The notes under the pieces were generated by a model. That model was not told the DNA's origin. It did not search any database and worked only from the letters and a program-made list of their open reading frames with translations. From Candidatus Endonucleibacter bathymodioli (GTDB lineage: Bacteria; Pseudomonadota; Gammaproteobacteria; Pseudomonadales; Endozoicomonadaceae), in NCBI GenBank assembly GCA_030674915.1, contig JASXSV010000017.1, forward strand, positions 15,673 to 79,672: DNA of 64,000 nt, written 5' to 3'. Of the stretch, positions 9,163 through 19,228 are shown in pieces (within the stretch, counting starts at the first letter, position 1; the number at the start of each line of letters is the position of its first letter). A program made the position numbers and the translations under genes.

Positions 9163-10416
9163 TCATTTGTATACAGGTAATCGCCGACAAATACTCAATG
9201 CCTTTGCGCGAGTATCAGCTTCTATCTGAGTGTTACCTATATTATCCAATATATCACAAATCCAGCCAGCCAGCTCCTCAGCATCGCGCTCATTAAAGCC
9301 TCGCCGTGTAACCGCTGGTGTGCCAATTCTCAGACCGCTGGTTATAAATGGAGATCGAGGGTCATTTGGTACAGTATTTTTGTTTACAGTGATATTGGCT
9401 CGTCCTAATGCAGCTTCTGCATCCTTGCCGGTAAACTCTTTACCGGTTAAGTCAATCAAAAACAGATGATTGTCAGTGCCGTCAGAAACGATTTTTATGC
9501 CTTTTGCTATCATAATACGACACATAGCTTGAGCATTTGTTACAACCTGCTGCTGGTAGGTTTTAAATTCATCGCTCATTGCCTCCTTAAAGCATACAGC
9601 TTTTGCGGCAATGATATGGCATAGAGGGCCGCCCTGAGACTCAGGAAATACAGAAAAGTTTAACTTTTTGTTAAGCTCCTCCTTATTGTTGGCAAGAATA
9701 AGGCCGCCGCGAGGACCAGCTAATGTTTTGTGGGTAGTGGAGGTTACTACATCGGCGATGCCTACTGGAGAGGAGTAAACGCCAGCAGCTACTAGGCCTG
9801 CGACATGAGCCATATCAACAAGCAAATAAGCCCCTACTTTATCAGCGATATTACGATATCGTTTCCAGTCTAAGATTCGTGAGAAGGCAGAGAAGCCGCC
9901 AATAATTAACCGTGGCTTATGCTTCAGTGCTAAACGCTCCATTTCATCGTAATCAATATTACCTGTTTCAGGGTTTAGACCGTACTGTACGGCATTATAA
10001 ATACGTCCGGAGAAGTTTACGCTCGAGCCGTGAGTTAAATGTCCGCCGTGAGCCAAGGTCATGCCGAGCAAAGTATCACCTGGCTTGAGTAAAGCCATGA
10101 AAACAGCTGCGTTAGCTTGAGAGCCGGAATGTGGCTGCACATTGGCATATCCTGCACCAAACAACTGCTTCGCACGATCAATAGCCAGTTGTTCTACAGT
10201 GTCAACATGTTCACATCCTCCATAATAACGTTTGCCTGGATAACCTTCTGCGTACTTGTTAGTGAGTACGCTACCTTGCGCAGCCATTACCTTGGGGCTG
10301 GCATAATTTTCGGAAGCAATAAGTTCAATATGCTCTTCTTGGCGAGTTTCTTCAGCATTAATCGCGGCTTGCAATTCCGGATCAAATTCTGCAATCGATA
10401 CATCTGTTCTGAGCAT
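9163..10416 (-). CDS. glyA: Serine hydroxymethyltransferase
   Basis: Cytoplasmic PLP enzyme interconverting serine plus tetrahydrofolate with glycine plus methylene-tetrahydrofolate, a main source of one-carbon units. The 417-residue length is normal. The PLP lysine lies in [14 protein letters not shown] near residue 229. The substrate and cofactor segments [36 protein letters not shown] and [12 protein letters not shown] are all intact. It is monocistronic as far as the window shows. A hairpin follows it (9085-9127). Confidence 0.98.
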   Translation of the reverse strand: MLRTDVSIAEFDPELQAAINAEETRQEEHIELIASENYASPKVMAAQGSVLTNKYAEGYPGKRYYGGCEHVDTVEQLAIDRAKQLFGAGYANVQPHSGSQANAAVFMALLKPGDTLLGMTLAHGGHLTHGSSVNFSGRIYNAVQYGLNPETGNIDYDEMERLALKHKPRLIIGGFSAFSRILDWKRYRNIADKVGAYLLVDMAHVAGLVAAGVYSSPVGIADVVTSTTHKTLAGPRGGLILANNKEELNKKLNFSVFPESQGGPLCHIIAAKAVCFKEAMSDEFKTYQQQVVTNAQAMCRIMIAKGIKIVSDGTDNHLFLIDLTGKEFTGKDAEAALGRANITVNKNTVPNDPRSPFITSGLRIGTPAVTRRGFNERDAEELAGWICDILDNIGNTQIEADTRAKALSICRRLPVYK

Positions 10417-10778
10417 GAAAGTACCCTGATATTTATGCTAGATTAGCTATTCTAATACATTTGTTAATATAAGTCAGCTTAGGAAGTGCTTCGACCAAAG
10501 CTTTCTTTCCTTTTTTTAATGAAAGTCAGTATTTGTTTTGCATCAATTTCCATGTTGTCTATACTCGTGACAATTGAAGGGGAGAGTAGTCAATATCCTT
10601 GCCGCCGGATGACTATATTATCAGCGTGGTCGTGGTGGTTCAGATAGCCTAGGATTTTGATCAGGAATGATAATGGATCAACATAAAATGTTGTGCCTGA
10701 TGGCGAAGATAACGGTAACTATAGGGCTTTTGCGGTATGAAAGCTGCCTAACTTTGGACAGGTGGAGTCGAACTTTTT
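10417..10778. other. Gap between glyA and SMI1/KNR4 gene
   Basis: About 360 bases with divergent genes on either side. A faint dispersed-repeat end (ACTCGTGACAATTGAAGGGG, near 10563) is present. I see nothing else definite. Confidence 0.45.
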
Positions 10779-11210
10779 ATGGGTGATGACATAACGATAG
10801 AGTCCTCGGAAGATGTAATTGATATGTTGCGTAATCTAGCGGTAGATATACCTGTGCTTCTAAAATTGCCAGTAGATGACGATTTGCTTACTACAGAAGA
10901 AACAATTCTAATGTCTCTCCCTTATGATCTCAGAGAGTTCCTTTTAACGGTAAGTGATGTAGTATATGGCTCGCTAGAGCCAGTAACAGTAGCGGACCCT
11001 TGTGCACACACTTATTTGCCGGACATTGCTTCACAGGCCTGGAGTATAGGTGTGCCAAGGCATTTAATACCAATTTGCCAAGTTGATGATAGTTACTATT
11101 GTATTGATGGTGGTGGAGAGGTTTCTTTGTGGACAGTCGGTGGTGATTCGCCAGACATAATATGGGAATCTATTTGGCATTGGGCGCAAAACATATGGCT
11201 GAATAGCTAA
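10779..11210 (+). CDS. SMI1/KNR4 (SUKH) family protein
   Basis: A 143-residue acidic protein with the SUKH-fold pattern: LPYDLREFLLTVSDVVYG (the helix and turn that open the family) followed by VPRHLIPICQVDDSYYCIDGGGEVSLW, in which the strand and D/G-rich turn are typical. SUKH proteins include immunity proteins of contact-dependent toxins as well as single housekeeping-like versions; no toxin gene is adjacent here, so an immunity role is not supported. The start ATG has a GGTGGAG element about a dozen bases upstream. Confidence 0.75.
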   Translation: MGDDITIESSEDVIDMLRNLAVDIPVLLKLPVDDDLLTTEETILMSLPYDLREFLLTVSDVVYGSLEPVTVADPCAHTYLPDIASQAWSIGVPRHLIPICQVDDSYYCIDGGGEVSLWTVGGDSPDIIWESIWHWAQNIWLNS

Positions 11211-11218
11211 GGACTCCT

Positions 11219-11320
11219 GTAATACTGTTACTACTGAAAGTGTGAGTAGGCGACAAGCGAGCCAAGCCTCACGGGATGGAAAGCATTAGGAGTCAATGGT
11301 TTCTCGCTTTCAAGAATAAT
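11219..11320. repeat. Dispersed palindromic repeat, partial copy
   Basis: ACTGTTACTACTGAAAGTG then GAGTAGGCGACAAGCGAGCC matches the family's terminal motif and its AAGCGAGC core; the far end is degenerate. Confidence 0.6.
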
Positions 11321-11426
11321 TATTGTCTGGGGGATGATGCTGTCTTTTTGTTATTGGTCCACTGTTGTCTACTATAAATTTTATAGTAGTCGTTAAATCA
11401 CGTTTATATTATAGGATAATCCTTAT

Positions 11427-12068
11427 ATGAAATACTGGTTAGAATGTCTAGGGTTGGCTGCAGTGATCACTCTTATTAACCTCTATCCGCTACCATTACC
11501 AATGCCGATTTTTAAGCAACTACTCATTCCTATGATCAGCTTTGGGCTTTCCCTCGTCTTGGGTCTTCGTTTTCCTGATATTGACCTGTATACCCCAGGG
11601 CTAAAGCATAGATCAGCTGTTACACACTCAGCCTTGCTTCCTTGGTTGGTAACCCTTCTTGGTAATCCTGCAATATTGGCAGGACTATCTATAGGTATGG
11701 CCATCCACATTTTTGCTGACATATTCCCGAAAGCGTGGATCGGCGGAGCTTTGGTGAACATGCCACTTTTTGGAAGCATAGGTAAGTTGTCTCCTTACTG
11801 GTTAACGCTAAATTTTCTTATCTGTCTCGCTATAGGAATACAGGCTGTTAACACTAATGGGGATTGGATAAAATACGGCAGTCTTTGTCTATCATTAATT
11901 ATACTGCTCTGGTATTTAATCAAGAAAGAAAAAAGCATGCCACCGTTACTATCCGCTTTTATGATCATTGGCGTTCTATGCTGGTATCACTATTTGCCTG
12001 ACTTATCTTCATTTAGTCTGGATACATTAACCGCTGGATCCGGCAAGCGCTTAAACTCATCCGGTTAA
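11427..12068 (+). CDS. YdjM/DUF457-like inner-membrane metal-dependent hydrolase family protein
   Basis: A 213-residue integral membrane protein with about six hydrophobic segments. The family's metal-binding signature is visible as FPDIDLYTPGLKHRSAVTHS (Asp-x-Asp then His-Arg-x5-His), followed by a second His motif AIHIFADIFP, the pattern of PF04307 proteins. The biochemical activity of this family is not well defined. It stands alone downstream of the SMI1/KNR4 gene with a repeat between them. Confidence 0.75.
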   Translation: MKYWLECLGLAAVITLINLYPLPLPMPIFKQLLIPMISFGLSLVLGLRFPDIDLYTPGLKHRSAVTHSALLPWLVTLLGNPAILAGLSIGMAIHIFADIFPKAWIGGALVNMPLFGSIGKLSPYWLTLNFLICLAIGIQAVNTNGDWIKYGSLCLSLIILLWYLIKKEKSMPPLLSAFMIIGVLCWYHYLPDLSSFSLDTLTAGSGKRLNSSG

Positions 12069-12677
12069 CTATACCTTGTTTATGGACGCTCAAAAATATG
12101 CTCCCAGAGACAATCATTAAATTAGCATGATTTATGGGAGTCTTGCTAAGTTAACGTCCTCGCTTCTTGGCGAGCTGACTCCTGTGTGCTCATTATAATT
12201 AAGGATGAAGATTTTAATATCTCAAAATTGTCGTTGAGCCTACTTACTACCTAATCTCCAATTTCGGTAAAGTTTTGCAGAGGGAATTCTTTATTATTAC
12301 AGGTATATTGATTCATGACTTTCCGTAGTCGCTCAATTGGGTTCATATTTGGGCTGTAAGTAGGCAGGTAGTGCAGTTTTATTTTTAACCTTTTGGCTGC
12401 TTGACCAGCTTCGTAGTGCAATGGCTGTCAGTGCAACCAAAAGCCATCTTAATGACGTTCGCTGATGCAACAGCTAGGCCATTAAAGGTCTTGAATTAAT
12501 CATAAGTGAAGCATCTTCCATAGTCACAGGGCTTGAATAAGGACAAATAAGTGAAGTAAAGGCCAAGATTGACACACAGCGGAACATAACATCTTATTTT
12601 AACTATGAATCCGATGTGTTTTTTTACATAGCCTGTTGATGGCGAATATCGTTACAGAGATTGCCCGTCAACAGGTC
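12069..12677. other. Gap with IS630 remnant
   Basis: About 600 bases downstream of the helicase gene. It contains the IS630 transposase tail described separately. There is also an inverted repeat CCTGTTGA (12632-12639) / TCAACAGG (12668-12675) just past the helicase stop, which could fold in its mRNA. Confidence 0.55.
12251..12388 (-). pseudogene. IS630-family transposase C-terminal remnant
   Basis: An open frame of 45 residues reads LPTYSPNMNPIERLRKVMN, the strongly conserved end of IS630/Tc1-type DDE transposases (Y-S-P-x-L/M-N-P-I-E, including the catalytic Glu), then runs to a stop. No N-terminal or central part can be found upstream, so this is a remnant. Confidence 0.8.
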
Positions 12678-14501
12678 TCACCTAATGGACGTTAGTTCTT
12701 TTGCGTCATGCTCGTCACGACTGTCTCTTTTCCTCTCTTCGCTATCAGCGTTATTGCTGCGGCTGCTGCTTTCCCTATACGAAGGAGTATTTCTGCGATC
12801 ACTAACACGAGACCGGCTACCACCTTCTAACCATGGTCGAATAGCAAGATTTTTATTTCGAATTTTCACCGACTTAAGCATTGTTAAAGTACGATCATCG
12901 AGATTTTCAGGTAAATAGACGGATGAGCAGCTTTCAAACAACCGGATATGTCCAATATTGCTCCCAGGGATCCCTCCTTCATTGGCAATTGCTCCGACTA
13001 GATCTCTCGGGCTTACGCCTTGTTCACGACCGAGGCCTACACGATAGCGAACCATTCCTTCTGTAGACATCTCACGTCTTTCTCGGCCACCCTCTCTACG
13101 ACCTCCAGAGGTCTTTACTCGAACACTATTAGGTTTGTTGTTATATTCTTTACGCTGACGAGGCTCTGGTTCGCTGGCATCAGGAAATGGACGGTTTTTC
13201 TGTGCCAAGTAGCACAGTGATGCAGCCAAGTCTTCAAGAGAAAGATTGTGCTCTTGCACCAAGGAAGTGACAATCTCCTTAAATGGGGTAAGCTTTTCGC
13301 TATCATCCATGCTGGAAATCACATCGTTCTTAAACTGTTTAATGCGAATATCTCGCACATCACTCATGGAAGGCAATGTCATGACTTCTATGCGTTGGCG
13401 AGTAGCCCTTTCGATAGCTAAGAGCATCCTTTTTTCGCGGTGTGCGGCGAACAAAATAGCAATACCCTTGCGTCCAGCCCGACCCGTACGACCAATACGG
13501 TGTACGTAGGCTTCGGTGTCATAAGGGATGTCATAGTTGACAACGTGACTAATGCGCTCAACATCTAGCCCTCGAGCAGCAACATCCGTAGCTATCAGTA
13601 AATCCAGAGATCCACGTTTAATGCGTTCTACGACCTTTTCTCGAAGCCCTTGGCTCATGTCGCCATTTAGCGCCGCAGCAGAAAATCCTCGAGCCTCAAG
13701 TTTTTCGGCCAGCTCAGCCGTTGCTGTTTTAGTACGCACAAAGATAAGCATTGCGTCAAAGGATTCAGTTTCCACGATGCGAGTAAGTGCATCCAATTTA
13801 TGGATGCCTCTCACCATCCATACTTTTTGAGTAATAGTATCGACAGTGGTTGTTTTGGCTTTGATATCGACATAAGCGGGAGAGTTAAGGTATTTGTCAG
13901 CAATTTTACGAATTACTGGCGGCATGGTTGCAGAGAATAGTGCAATCTGGCGGGATGCAGGAGCTCTCTCCATTACCCACTCAATATCATCAATAAAGCC
14001 CATGCGCAGCATTTCATCAGCTTCATCCAGTACTACAGTTTTTATTCCGTCAAGCCTTAAACTGCCTCTACGGATATGATCCATTACTCGACCGGGCGTA
14101 CCAATAATTATATGGGATCCGCGCTGTAGACACCTTAGTTGACCTCGCATATCCTGGCCACCATAAATAGGCAGTGCATGAAGACCCAGCATATAGCGAG
14201 AATAGTTTTGAAATGCTTCCGCGACTTGAATGGCTAGCTCGCGAGTTGGAACTAGCACTAGAATCTGAGGGTCTCGTTGTTTTACATCAACTCTAGATAG
14301 AAGGGGCAAAGCGAAAGCGGCTGTTTTTCCAGTTCCTGTTTGAGCTAGCCCCAGTAGATCCCGGCCCTCCAGAAGATAGGGAATGCTTTTAGCTTGAATT
14401 GGAGTGGGGGTGTCGTAACCTGCAGCCTGAACTGCCTGAAGAACAGCGGGCGTCAAAGAAAGGGCCTGGAAAGAGGTGATATTGTCTGAAAGTTCGGACA
14501 T
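12678..14501 (-). CDS. deaD: DEAD-box ATP-dependent RNA helicase DeaD/CsdA
   Basis: A 607-residue cytoplasmic RNA helicase involved in ribosome assembly and mRNA turnover. Motifs in order: TPTPIQAKSIP (Q motif), AQTGTGKT (I), PTRELAIQ (Ia), TPGRVMDHI (Ib), VLDEADEML (II), LFSATMP (III), IATDVAARGLD (V) and YVHRIGRTGRAGR (VI). The C-terminal extension has an RVGLGREQGVSPRDLVGAI segment and matches the DbpA-type RNA-binding domain of DeaD, followed by a short R/S/E-rich tail. The length is close to E. coli DeaD (about 630). It is expressed alone. Confidence 0.95.
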   Translation of the reverse strand: MSELSDNITSFQALSLTPAVLQAVQAAGYDTPTPIQAKSIPYLLEGRDLLGLAQTGTGKTAAFALPLLSRVDVKQRDPQILVLVPTRELAIQVAEAFQNYSRYMLGLHALPIYGGQDMRGQLRCLQRGSHIIIGTPGRVMDHIRRGSLRLDGIKTVVLDEADEMLRMGFIDDIEWVMERAPASRQIALFSATMPPVIRKIADKYLNSPAYVDIKAKTTTVDTITQKVWMVRGIHKLDALTRIVETESFDAMLIFVRTKTATAELAEKLEARGFSAAALNGDMSQGLREKVVERIKRGSLDLLIATDVAARGLDVERISHVVNYDIPYDTEAYVHRIGRTGRAGRKGIAILFAAHREKRMLLAIERATRQRIEVMTLPSMSDVRDIRIKQFKNDVISSMDDSEKLTPFKEIVTSLVQEHNLSLEDLAASLCYLAQKNRPFPDASEPEPRQRKEYNNKPNSVRVKTSGGRREGGRERREMSTEGMVRYRVGLGREQGVSPRDLVGAIANEGGIPGSNIGHIRLFESCSSVYLPENLDDRTLTMLKSVKIRNKNLAIRPWLEGGSRSRVSDRRNTPSYRESSSRSNNADSEERKRDSRDEHDAKELTSIR

Positions 14502-15588
14502 TAAGTGCTTCCAATAAAAGATACGTTTGTGTTCAGCGAGGCTGTCACAGGATTATTGGAGTACTGTATTATTGCAATGCAGCTATAACACGGCACAACA
14601 CGTTGCTATAGCTGCTTTGGCATGCAGTCATAAACACCTGTTTGCTCTCGCACGATATCACACCGAAATCGGGTGATTACCCAAGCAAATAGTCCATGAC
14701 CGCGTTAGAAAGCCTTGTAGAAAAACAATGACCCTTGACTGCATACTTAACTAAGGTCATGAGACAATAAACTCATGATTGCCGTTAAATATCCGACATT
14801 CAAACTCGGGGGGTATACCAAATACGGTTATTACCCAATGCAGTAAAAACGAAGTGCTGGAAACTCTTGCCTACTTCCAACTAAAAGGCGTCGAAGTATA
14901 ACGCCTTTTATGAGTGTACACTACTTTCATCAGTGAGCATCAGTATTTTTTAGTATTTTTCAATCATCCCCGTATGAGTATAATTTAAATCAACGCATAA
15001 CAAAGTACCTCTGATTCTGTTAGATCAATGGCATGACCATTCACAGCGCATAGGGACTGTAAATTTTTTGGAACGCAAGCCCATAAACACTGGATAGCAG
15101 GTGTGTACTTTTCGGTCCTGATATGCCATCAGGTCTTTAAAAACAAGGGTGGCAGCACGGGCATAATCTAACTGGTATGCATAAATATTGACCGTGAGGG
15201 CTCAGCCTCAACATGCTCTACAAGAATCGGTGGTACGTTAATATCTTCCATAAAGTGTTGAAATTCAGCGTCTTCATGAGAAGGTCCTCCGACTACACGG
15301 TCAAAACTCAGAGCAGCCATGTTTTTCTGTCGATTTCCTCAGCCTTCAGACAGAAAGTCTTGTCTTTGACGCTGCAGGGTAATCATTTGCAGTTAAGGTT
15401 CAAGATGTATATAACCTCATTGTGAGCATTATCTCGCATTTATTGGATTTGTTCAGATATTCCTTTAGGAGCTTTGGTTGATATAGAATAACGCCTTATC
15501 AGCCCATTCTTCTTGATGGTGTAAGATTGTTGATTACTCTCGATTGTCCAGACCATCTGTTGCTAGTAGGTGGCCTGGCTTTGCTTTT
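14502..15588. other. Long gap upstream of the helicase gene
   Basis: About 1.1 kb with no recognisable gene. It contains a perfect hairpin (14883-14909). A 50-codon minus-strand frame at 15168-15320 (beginning MAALSFDRVVGG) has a coding-like look, but I cannot assign it and it may be the relic of a lost gene. Just downstream is the IS5 copy. Confidence 0.45.
14883..14909. terminator. Hairpin AAAAGGCGT/ACGCCTTTT
   Basis: A 9-base perfect stem with a 9-base loop and A/T flanks on both sides has the shape of a bidirectional terminator. No intact gene points into it, which suggests it outlived a lost neighbour. Confidence 0.45.
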
Positions 15589-16627
15589 CTAGGGAGTCTC
15601 TGATTGAATATCCAAAACCTAGTACAATAGCATTGCTATGACAAACCGGTTATCCAAAATGAAACAACAAAGTTTTGCGTCTCTCAGCTACGCAGCCAAA
15701 AAACGCAAAACGCAAAACGCGAAAATAGTTACTTCTTGAGAAATTGGAATCTTGTGTTCCTTGGGCAGCCTTTGAAGCAATCATTAAACCACATTACCAG
15801 AAAACTGGAGGTCGTGGAGGGCAACCTATCGGCTTGACCACTATCCTGTGTATCTATATGCAGCAATGGTTTCAACTATCTCGATCCGATGCTGGAAGAC
15901 GCTCTGTATGAAATTGACTCAATGAGAAGATTTGCCAAGTTGGAGCTGTGCGAAGATCGGTTACCTGATGAAACAACTATCCTGAAATTTCGTCACCTAT
16001 TGGAGCGTAATCAATTGACTGACAAGTTATTTGCTGCGGTCAGTGAGCACTTGAAACTACACGGCCTAGCACTTTCAAAAGGCACCATGGTAGATACCAC
16101 ATTAATTCACCTCTGCCAATAAAGCGGATATTGGCGAACTGCCTGCTTTGTTGAGAAAGGAAGACGAAGTGATTTTTGGCTATGCGGGCGGGTTACACCA
16201 GCGACACATATAAGCGAGGAGCCAGATGCTTGGATTACACTGGAAAGTCAATGACAAGCGCAAACCAAGAAAAGGCAACCTAAGTAGCAGTCAGCGCAAA
16301 CGTAATCACCAGCAATCAAAAATACGAGCCAGGGTAGAGCACCCGTTCCGAATCCTCAAGTGTCAGCTTGGTTACCGTAAAGTTCGTTACCGTGGTTTGG
16401 AAAAAAACAGGGTGTAAGTTATGAGCCTAATGGCGATGTCCAATTTATACCTGCAACGTAATGCCTTGACGGCATAATTTGCGCCCTAAATCCGCCTCGA
16501 GAGCGGATAAATGGGCAAAAGCGACAAAATGAATCGAAAATTACGATGACATAAGCGCGGAAGTCAGAGAATTTTATCGCAAATCTGACAAGCGCCTTGC
16601 AAACCACTTCAATCAGAGATTCCCTAG
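15589..16627 (+). mobile_element. IS5-family element 'A', copy 1 (transposase broken)
   Basis: The ends GGAGTCTCTGATTGAA and TTCAATCAGAGATTCC form 16 bp inverted repeats with one mismatch, bracketed by CTAG on each side (15589-15592 and 16624-16627), a 4 bp IS5-type target duplication. Inside, the transposase starts at about 15639, is frameshifted near 15720, resumes as LEDALYEIDSMRRFAKLEL...LPDETTILKFRHLLERN (15889-16110), loses the central region just after MVDTTLI, and ends with [15 protein letters not shown] and the C-terminal domain. A second copy (61881-62686) keeps the missing middle. Confidence 0.85.
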
Positions 16628-16713
16628 CTTCTCCTGGCAAATTACCTTATGTTTTATTGCTGCGAGAGAAAACGTGGATACTTTCGGTTAGTTCCTGCTA
16701 CGCGTGGAATACT

Positions 16714-17397
16714 ATGAACGTGACAAGAGTTGCAACACAAAATCTAGATAACTGGGAGATACCTGTAGAATACATCGTCTTACACTACACTGCTGCTGAC
16801 CTTCAAGATACACTCACTATTTTCACAACACTAGATAAGATAGTGTCTGCCCATATTGTTATTGATGTTGATGGCTCTATCTATGAACTTGTTGACTGCT
16901 TGGACGGCAAAGCACTACGCAGCAGGCACGCAGGACCAAGCTACTGGAACGAAGAAGATTATATGCGTGAGCGGTTCAATAACTTTTCTATTGGCATTGA
17001 ACTGGTGAACTACAATGGCAATATTTTTCCTTTTAGTGATGACCAGTACACTGCACTTATAGATGTTATAATACGACTACAAAAACATTTTCCTTCGTTA
17101 AAAGATCCTAATCGTATTTTAGGGCATGAGCACATTGCAGGGTATCGAGGAAAAGCTGACCCTGGCCTTTGCTTTGACTGGTCACGATTATTTACGCATT
17201 GCTTTTCTGCTAAAAAACCACCAGCTCGATACTCAATTTGTCCTGCTGAGTTACAAGCCTCACTCCAACTCTTTAAAGAACATGAGCCTGCGGACAGAGA
17301 AATCAGATCCCCATATTGGCAATCTATCAGCATCTTCACCGAAACAGCAATAAAACTCATAAACAAGGCAAGAAGCGAGCCAGAAGAAATTACCTAG
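16714..17397 (+). CDS. N-acetylmuramoyl-L-alanine amidase, AmpD/Ami_2 type
   Basis: A 227-residue peptidoglycan amidase domain. Zinc ligands are in place: the first His in IVLHYTA near residue 24, then GHEHIAGYRGKADPGLCFDW where His and Asp complete the AmpD-type site. The segments SAHIVIDVDGSIYELV and SIGIELVNYNG are typical of the fold. No signal peptide is visible from this start, consistent with a cytoplasmic, recycling-type enzyme. An upstream ATG at 16597 is in frame but lies inside the IS5 terminal repeat, so I place the start at 16714; the IS insertion may have replaced the native promoter. Confidence 0.8.
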   Translation: MNVTRVATQNLDNWEIPVEYIVLHYTAADLQDTLTIFTTLDKIVSAHIVIDVDGSIYELVDCLDGKALRSRHAGPSYWNEEDYMRERFNNFSIGIELVNYNGNIFPFSDDQYTALIDVIIRLQKHFPSLKDPNRILGHEHIAGYRGKADPGLCFDWSRLFTHCFSAKKPPARYSICPAELQASLQLFKEHEPADREIRSPYWQSISIFTETAIKLINKARSEPEEIT

Positions 17398-17514
17398 TTG
17401 TTAAACCTCGCACCACTGGCAAAGACAGTAATATTTGATAACGGTGGCGATATTACCATCCACAACCTTGTAGCAAAGACTGTTAACATGCGCATTTATT
17501 TCGCAAAACCCTAA
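17398..17514 (+). pseudogene. IS30-family transposase remnant
   Basis: Directly after the amidase stop, 38 codons read LAPLAKTVIFDNGGDITIHN...NMRIYFAKP. This parallels the second-Asp region of IS30 transposases (TFDNGKEF..H...YFAHPY in the intact copy at 48700-49659). Surrounding transposase sequence is gone. Confidence 0.7.
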
Positions 17515-17563
17515 GCTAGTTATCAAAGAGAGGCTAATGAAAACACAAGGAGACTCTGCTTAA

Positions 17564-17673
17564 GGAAGCTCTGAACAAGGTTATTCTCGCACAGCAAGGA
17601 ATCTATAAGGTATTGATTTTGCTGGATCCACGCCTCCTCGGGGATTACGGAAGCGGCTTTAATCAGAGGCTCC
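17564..17673. mobile_element. 110 bp MITE with IS5-type ends, second copy
   Basis: Same start (GGAAGCTCTGAACAAGG) and end (AATCAGAGGCTCC) as the element at 6501-6610 and the same length. It is followed by AGGGAATCTCC, a stub resembling the outer end of IS5 element A, as in the first copy where an IS5 remnant abuts. Confidence 0.7.
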
Positions 17674-17713
17674 ATAGGGAATCTCCGTAAGCGCTCCCTG
17701 ACGATTATTATCG

Positions 17714-19228
17714 TCAAACTTTTGCTCTGCATACACGGACAACCAATAGCATTAGTATGCAAAAAACCACTACAGGCCATGAGCCGTTGGTCATAAAAGG
17801 GGTATTGCCACTCATGACTTTTGCGGTCCCTCGGAGAACCCCTTGTTCAAACCTAGGAATGCTTTCCACTACCTGTCCATAATTATTAATCACAGCTGTT
17901 ATGCCATTATTAGTACTTCTGATCATATAGCGCCCGGTTTCTATAGCACGCATTCGCGCCATTTGAAAATGTTGTTCCGGACCAATGGATTTACCAAACC
18001 AGCTATCATTACTAATGGTTATTAATAGTCCTGTATCTTGTGCCATTTTTGCGACAAAGTCAGGATAAACTACTTCATAGCAGATGTAGGGGGCAATAAT
18101 GGTCTTCCCCACCATAAGGGGAGGCTGATTATCTGCGCCAGTTGAAAAATTTGACATAGGCAGATCAAAGAAAGAAATTAGACCTCGTAGCAGCGCTTCA
18201 AAAGGAACATACTCACCAAAAGGAACCAGTTTTTGTTTATGATATTCTCCTGCCCCCTGCCCTATTGAAATAACGCCATTGTAGTATTGTGTGCCTCCCG
18301 ATAAGAGATCATCAATCGGAATTCCTGTAACAAGCGTTGCACCTTTACTTTTTGCTTCTCGATCCAACAACTTCAGAAAATCTTTGGCGCTGGAATAAGA
18401 AACAGGAATGGCATTTTCAGGCCAGACAATTAAATCCTGCTGCCACTCAAGGCTTGTCAGGGTGCGATAGGTTGATATAGTATTCTGGAGGTAGGCAGCA
18501 TCCCACTTGAGACTTTGCGGGATATTACCTTGTATAGCGCTGAACTCCAACTTGCTCACCGGTTTTGTCCACTGAATGTTAGCCAGATATAATGCCGTCA
18601 GCCAGCACCCTATAACAACCATGGCGGTCGCAGAACTCCATAACAGTTGCCTGCCTTTTGCGGCAAGAAATGAAGCTGCAATAGTGCTGGTTATGAGTAG
18701 TAAAAAGCTGAGCCCATAAACCCCTGTAACTGGAGCCCAGCTTATAGACGGAGTATCTAGCAGGGTATAGCCGACTAGTAACCATGGAAAGCCGGTAAAC
18801 AGCCAACATCTAACCCACTCAAAGAGTGTCCAGAGCGCCGAAAACAGTAAAGCTTGCTGCCATGTATATTGGATACGCCAACGCTGGACCAGCTGACTGT
18901 ATAGCCAGAACAAAGGTACAATGCATAGCAGAGAAATACCTCCAACAAAAAGAGCAGTAAGCAGGCTAGCAAGAGGTACGGATGCGGCGCCAAACTGATG
19001 AATACTGATGTATACCCAGGATGTGCCGGCACCGAACATGCCTACGCCAAATAGAAACCCGTTGATCGTAGCTCGTTTGCAGCATTCATTTCTTATCAAG
19101 AGAAAAATTGATGCTATGGACACCATTGCTATTAGCCATAGATCAAAAGGACTGAAGCCAAGGGTAAGAGTTGCTCCGCTCAAAAGGCAGAGGAGGCTTA
19201 TAATATACTTTTTTTGTTTCTCTCTCAT
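17714..19228 (-). CDS. lnt: Apolipoprotein N-acyltransferase
   Basis: Inner-membrane enzyme that adds the third acyl chain to lipoproteins in the periplasm. The 504-residue length is normal. An N-terminal block of about six membrane segments is followed by a nitrilase-type domain with the catalytic triad: Glu in VWPENAIPVSY, Lys in HKQKLVPFGEYVPFE and Cys in PYICYEVVYPD. A last membrane anchor (VVVFCILMLLVVRVC) ends the protein. It overlaps corC by 4 bases and is the last gene of the conserved miaB-ybeZ-ybeY-corC-lnt block. Confidence 0.96.
   Translation of the reverse strand: MREKQKKYIISLLCLLSGATLTLGFSPFDLWLIAMVSIASIFLLIRNECCKRATINGFLFGVGMFGAGTSWVYISIHQFGAASVPLASLLTALFVGGISLLCIVPLFWLYSQLVQRWRIQYTWQQALLFSALWTLFEWVRCWLFTGFPWLLVGYTLLDTPSISWAPVTGVYGLSFLLLITSTIAASFLAAKGRQLLWSSATAMVVIGCWLTALYLANIQWTKPVSKLEFSAIQGNIPQSLKWDAAYLQNTISTYRTLTSLEWQQDLIVWPENAIPVSYSSAKDFLKLLDREAKSKGATLVTGIPIDDLLSGGTQYYNGVISIGQGAGEYHKQKLVPFGEYVPFEALLRGLISFFDLPMSNFSTGADNQPPLMVGKTIIAPYICYEVVYPDFVAKMAQDTGLLITISNDSWFGKSIGPEQHFQMARMRAIETGRYMIRSTNNGITAVINNYGQVVESIPRFEQGVLRGTAKVMSGNTPFMTNGSWPVVVFCILMLLVVRVCRAKV

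Noticed and set aside
10779..11210. SMI1/KNR4 protein as an immunity gene of a polymorphic toxin system
   Set aside because: No toxin, Rhs, CdiA or secretion gene is adjacent on either side.
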